From: Papaver somniferum
Lineage: Eukaryota; Streptophyta; Magnoliopsida; Ranunculales; Papaveraceae
Assembly (NCBI RefSeq): GCF_003573695.1
Contig: NC_039359.1
Coordinates: 90,686,566-90,750,565 of the forward strand
Length of the DNA: 64,000 bases
Direction of reading: 5' to 3'
The position numbers and the translations under genes are program-made. Below the pieces are notes generated by a model. The model ran no database searches and was not told where the DNA came from. It worked only from the letters and a program-made list of their open reading frames with translations. Below, one piece after another: positions 61,062 through 64,000 of this stretch. The stretch's first letter is position 1. Each line of letters starts with the position of its first letter.

Positions 61062-61455
61062 TAACCGAATCAAAGCACATATTTCAGTATTACACATACG
61101 TACTCATGGATCGAACCCAAAAACAATGAAAAAACTCTGTATATAACCGAATCAAAACAGATATTTCAGTATTACATATACGTACTCATGGATCGAACCC
61201 AAAAATCATTAAAAAAACGCGGTGCAACACAAATACACTCATGGATCGAATCCAAAAACAATGACAAAACTCTAAATATAACCGAATCAAAGTAGATATT
61301 TCAGTATTACACATACGTACTCATGGATCGAACCCAAAAACAATGACAAAACTATGAATATAACCGAATCAAAGAAGATATTTCAGTATTACATATACGT
61401 ACTCATGGATCGAACCCAAAAATCAATTAAAAAACGCGGTGCAACACAAACACAC
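61062..61455. repeat. Higher-order tandem repeat, period about 217 bp
   Basis: AACCGAATCAAA occurs at about 61062, 61147, 61280 and 61363, and ACGCGGTGCAACACAAA near 61216 and 61433. Two subunits of about 85 bp plus a different spacer form one unit, and the whole unit is repeated. Shared text includes ATTTCAGTATTACA and CATGGATCGAACCC. Confidence 0.85.
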
Positions 61456-61639
61456 TCAGAGATCATACCAAAATCGACGAAAGTAAACTCTTCCAGTTTA
61501 CTATCAACATCAGATCTAATACCTAAACATTAGATTTTGCTATAAACTTGAAAATTTCTCTAATCCGAGAAGAAAAAAACCTAAATTAAAATAAGCTTTT
61601 GAAGAAGAAAGGAAAAATGAAAACCTAAAATATACCAAC

Positions 61640-61817
61640 AGTAAGGAAGTGAACCTATCGATTAATCTTAGTTTGAGTTCACGAATTGATCAACACCTCA
61701 GAAGATCTTCATAGACGGAGCTCTTCACCGAACCACATTTGAGAAAATGAAGAAGAAGAAGAAGAAGAATAGATCGAGAAAATGAAGAAGAAATGGATTT
61801 GGTTACTGTTTTATATA
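61640..61817 (-). promoter_or_regulatory. Minus-strand core promoter and CT-rich leader
   Basis: On the minus strand TATATAAAA lies at 61809-61817, followed by a CTT-repeat and CT-rich leader (61748-61770) and a possible intron donor near 61640. This is a normal arrangement for a plant promoter with a leader intron, pointing toward the RSZ-like exon 3.7 kb away. Transcription is inferred, not shown. Confidence 0.4.
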
Positions 61818-62013
61818 CTTGAGGGTGTTTTCGGTATTTAAAAATACGTCCCCACATGTTCCACATGTGTGCAGGACCAGGGCTTAAAAAGTTGGGTCCA
61901 TTTTTCTGTTTTCTTTTTATTATGGACCTCCGATTACTGGGCTTTAGTGGGTGGACCTGCCACTAAGTAGGAACACTATAATAGGACCTATAGGTAATTC
62001 CTACTAATAAAAT

Positions 62014-62792
62014 ACGAATATCTAACTGTGACATGGATATAATTAATACAAATAGTTCAGTGCAGATCATGCTGCAATTACAGATGCCAAATCATGACTT
62101 TCACAAACTACAAATAAATATTATACATCATGTGAAATAGAAGAAAAGATATCCGATTAATGTTATCAGCACGGGATACTAACAAAAAAAAAGGCAGAGA
62201 CATCATTTTGCTACAGAAGGTTACTGGCACATAAAACAAGGAACATATTACAGAATATTCAGAAAGGCATGGAGAAGAAGTTTGATTTACAAAATCATAT
62301 CATCGATATACTTAACATCCAACTTGTTGACCAAATGCATATTGCAGACTTACCATCCAAATCTTTGATCGCATCTAAAGAACTGCAATAACTTCACCAC
62401 CTGTAGTTCACTACCATCTCTTCAGGCCACCTGCAATTCCATATCACCAACTCAAACACCAGTTCTATACTTCAACAGTTGGACCCTCACAAGCTACATC
62501 TCAGCTTCCCATAGTCACCAACATTTTTCTCAACTCAAACCATCTACCTGCAGTTCTTTATATGCTTTCTCAGTCTCAAACACCACCGGATTTGCTCAAT
62601 CTCAAGCACCAACAGAACCCATTTGCCGACTTCAACTTCAACCACCAGAACTGCATCAACACCTCAAAACCCATGACAAGAGTTAGCTTCTCAAACTAGT
62701 CTCAAAGTCTGCACATCTCCACTAAATCCAACTGTAGCAGCAAGAACACCATCAGAACTACCACCAAATTGTTGCGCCAAAGCCTGTGGAAG
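62014..62792. other. Stretch left of the copia LTR
   Basis: C- and A-rich in the last 400 bases, with ACCACC/CAACTTC motifs. No supported gene. Confidence 0.4.
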
Positions 62793-63183
62793 TGTTAGTT
62801 TTGCACTATTACGAGGTATCTCAATATCGCCAAGAACACAATCACATACAAAAGAAGAAAAATTATTTAACGAGGTTTAATCCTTGGAAAGGAATAAGCA
62901 ATTTTATATATCACCGTATAGGTTGGAATATACAAAGCCTTTAGACGAGAAGAAGAGAACTCTTACTTAGTTCTGGTGTGTTTTCTCTATTTCTCTCTAT
63001 GTCTATTTATACACATCAATAGGAGTGGACACATTCCTTAACAATAAATACTTTCCTACAAGTATGGGGTTTGCCAATCTTAGCTCTAAGAACAAACCTC
63101 TTAAGCTTCTACTTAAGACACAAGTACTTGGTTTCCTTAACCAACTAGATTTCCTAATCTAGTCCTTGACCAACCTACCAACA
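62793..63183 (-). repeat. 3' LTR of a Ty1/copia element
   Basis: 391 bp. On the minus strand it begins TGTTGGTAGG directly after a purine-rich tract (AGTTGGAGAAT) and ends CTAACA, so TG...CA. A TATAAATAG box lies at 63003-63011. The opposite LTR lies beyond the window, so the ends could not be checked by comparison. Confidence 0.65.
63003..63011 (-). promoter_or_regulatory. TATA box in the copia LTR
   Basis: TATAAATAG on the minus strand, with the downstream leader GACATAGAGAGAAATAGAG. Typical LTR core promoter. Confidence 0.5.
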
Positions 63184-63449
63184 ATTCTCCAACTCGGATC
63201 ATGCATTCATGCATGAGACAATCAATAGACAAAATCACCTCCGTCTTCCAACGTCGATTGAACCATCATTGGCTGCCTACGTATCCTCAATAAGAATCAA
63301 ACCCAACCGTAGTTCTCTTAAATGACCTTGCTAGAAGACCTCCACCAGGTTCATAAAAACCTTTAACCCAAAAGGGCCTTTCACCAAACTGGAAGGATGT
63401 GGATCAATTTCAAACAATGTCGAAACCTGATCCCAGATACTACTTTAGT

Positions 63450-63952
63450 CAACATATCAGTTGGATTGTCTTTGGATTTATCTTCACAAGTAGAATGTCT
63501 TCTTCTTCAAGAATTTCTCACACAAAGTGAAATCTTACATCTATATGTTTGGTTCTAGCATGATGCACTTGATTCTTAGCCAAATAAATTGCACTGAGAC
63601 TATCACAATGCACATGCAGTTGGTTTTGCACAACTCCTATGTCATCTAGCAAACCTTGTAACCATATATCCTCCTTGAATGCCTCAGTCACTGCTATATA
63701 CTCCGCCTCCGTGATTGAAAGCTCCACAATATACTACAAGAGTGATCTCCAACTTACTGGTGCCCCTGCTACGGTAAACACATACCATGTAGTTGAACGT
63801 CTTTTGTCCAAATCACCAGCCTAGTCAGAATCCAAATACCCAACACACAACTGATTGTTACTTCTATCCTTCACAAACTCCAATCCAACATTAATCGTAC
63901 CATAAAGATACCTCAAAATCCATTTCACAACATGCCAATGTCCCTTACCAGG
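63450..63952 (-). pseudogene. Ty1/copia polyprotein, RT end and RNase H, broken
   Basis: Reading leftwards on the minus strand: GKGHWHVVKWILRYLYGT (end of the reverse transcriptase), LDSD then [26 protein letters not shown], and [19 protein letters not shown], the standard order of copia RNase H. A TAG replaces the expected Tyr between DSD and AGDLD, and another TAG lies before SITEAEY. The element continues to the 3' LTR at the left. At the right it is cut by a second LTR insertion. Decayed and interrupted, so inactive. Confidence 0.9.
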
Positions 63953-64000
63953 TGGTGGGCCTCTAAAAGATGTATAAAATTGAAGCGAAATGAAACGGGC
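63953..64000 (-). repeat. Edge of another LTR of the central gag-only family
   Basis: From 63953 the sequence reads TGGTGGGCCTCTAAAAGATG and then AATTGAAGCGAAATGAAACG, matching the LTR start of the array with a few changes. It interrupts the copia RT/RNase H sequence, so it is a younger, nested insertion in the same orientation. The window ends 48 bases into it. Confidence 0.85.

Larger units (their letters stand above)
58333..62004. mobile_element. Candidate MULE-like element of 3.67 kb
   Basis: The left end (GGAAAATTTCTTGTTTGGTCCTA, split here: GGAAAATTTC then TTGGTCCTAGG) and the right end read in reverse (AGGAATTACC then ATAGGTCCTATT) resemble each other. Both arms contain CGGAGGTCCA about 75-80 bp further in. 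A 9-bp direct repeat TAATAAAAT flanks the pair at 58324-58332 and 62005-62013, the duplication length of Mutator-type elements. The interior holds tandem repeats and a 5'-UTR-like region but no transposase. The arms are diverged and the 9-bp repeat is AT-rich, so chance cannot be excluded. Confidence 0.45.

Noticed and set aside
1..64000. tRNA, rRNA, CRISPR arrays and bacterial-type operons
   Set aside because: None seen on reading. Introns, TATA boxes and plant repeats make a prokaryotic source untenable.

Overview
The window is nuclear DNA of a flowering plant, almost certainly a eudicot. It is AT-rich, its gene remnants carry GT-AG introns and match plant families (GSK3/shaggy kinase, ribonucleotide reductase large subunit, RNase T2, polyadenylate-binding protein, RSZ22-type splicing factor), and most of it is retrotransposon and MITE sequence. 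I cannot name the species.

Left part (1-20.6 kb): a truncated GSK3/shaggy-like kinase (about 813-1363), a degraded LTR-retroelement remnant (about 3.9-6.7 kb), a decayed SANT-like/NAM-associated fragment (minus, about 6.8-7.1 kb), unidentified exon-like segments (11.1-11.6 kb), a broken ribonucleotide reductase large-subunit pseudogene (12.15-12.99 kb), and one gene that looks intact: a three-exon, 245-residue secreted RNase T2 (15665-16562). Two tandem-repeat tracts follow, one with a strict 122-bp period (18886-19435).

Centre (20,670-47,518): the main feature. Five near-identical LTRs of about 2.36 kb alternate with four internal regions of about 3.76 kb, all on the minus strand. The whole 26.85-kb block has one 5-bp target-site duplication (ACATG at 20665-20669 and 47519-47523). 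It is therefore one integration site holding LTR-int-LTR-int-LTR-int-LTR-int-LTR. Each internal region has a tRNA-Asp-type primer binding site, a Ty3-type gag remnant, no recognisable pol, and a polypurine tract. The family is thus non-autonomous and gag-only. Sequence markers are shared between units in a mosaic pattern, and the second unit carries a diverged block across the LTR/PPT junction.

Right part (47.5-64 kb): two exons of a gene fragment resembling plant CENP-O (48.0-48.34 kb), an inverted-repeat element (51.45-52.61 kb), an RNase H-like (RVT_3) remnant (about 52.98-53.25 kb), a CACTA-type MITE with a 3-bp TSD (54538-54852), PABP and RSZ22-like exon fragments on the minus strand (56.16-57.99 kb), a candidate MULE-like element with 9-bp flanking repeats (58333-62004) holding nested tandem repeats, and the 3' part of a Ty1/copia element (minus). 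That copia element is itself interrupted at 63953 by another LTR of the central family.

Apart from the RNase T2, nearly every cellular gene recognised is a fragment or is broken. The window reads as a transposon-rich gene-fragment graveyard around an unusual multimeric retroelement insertion.
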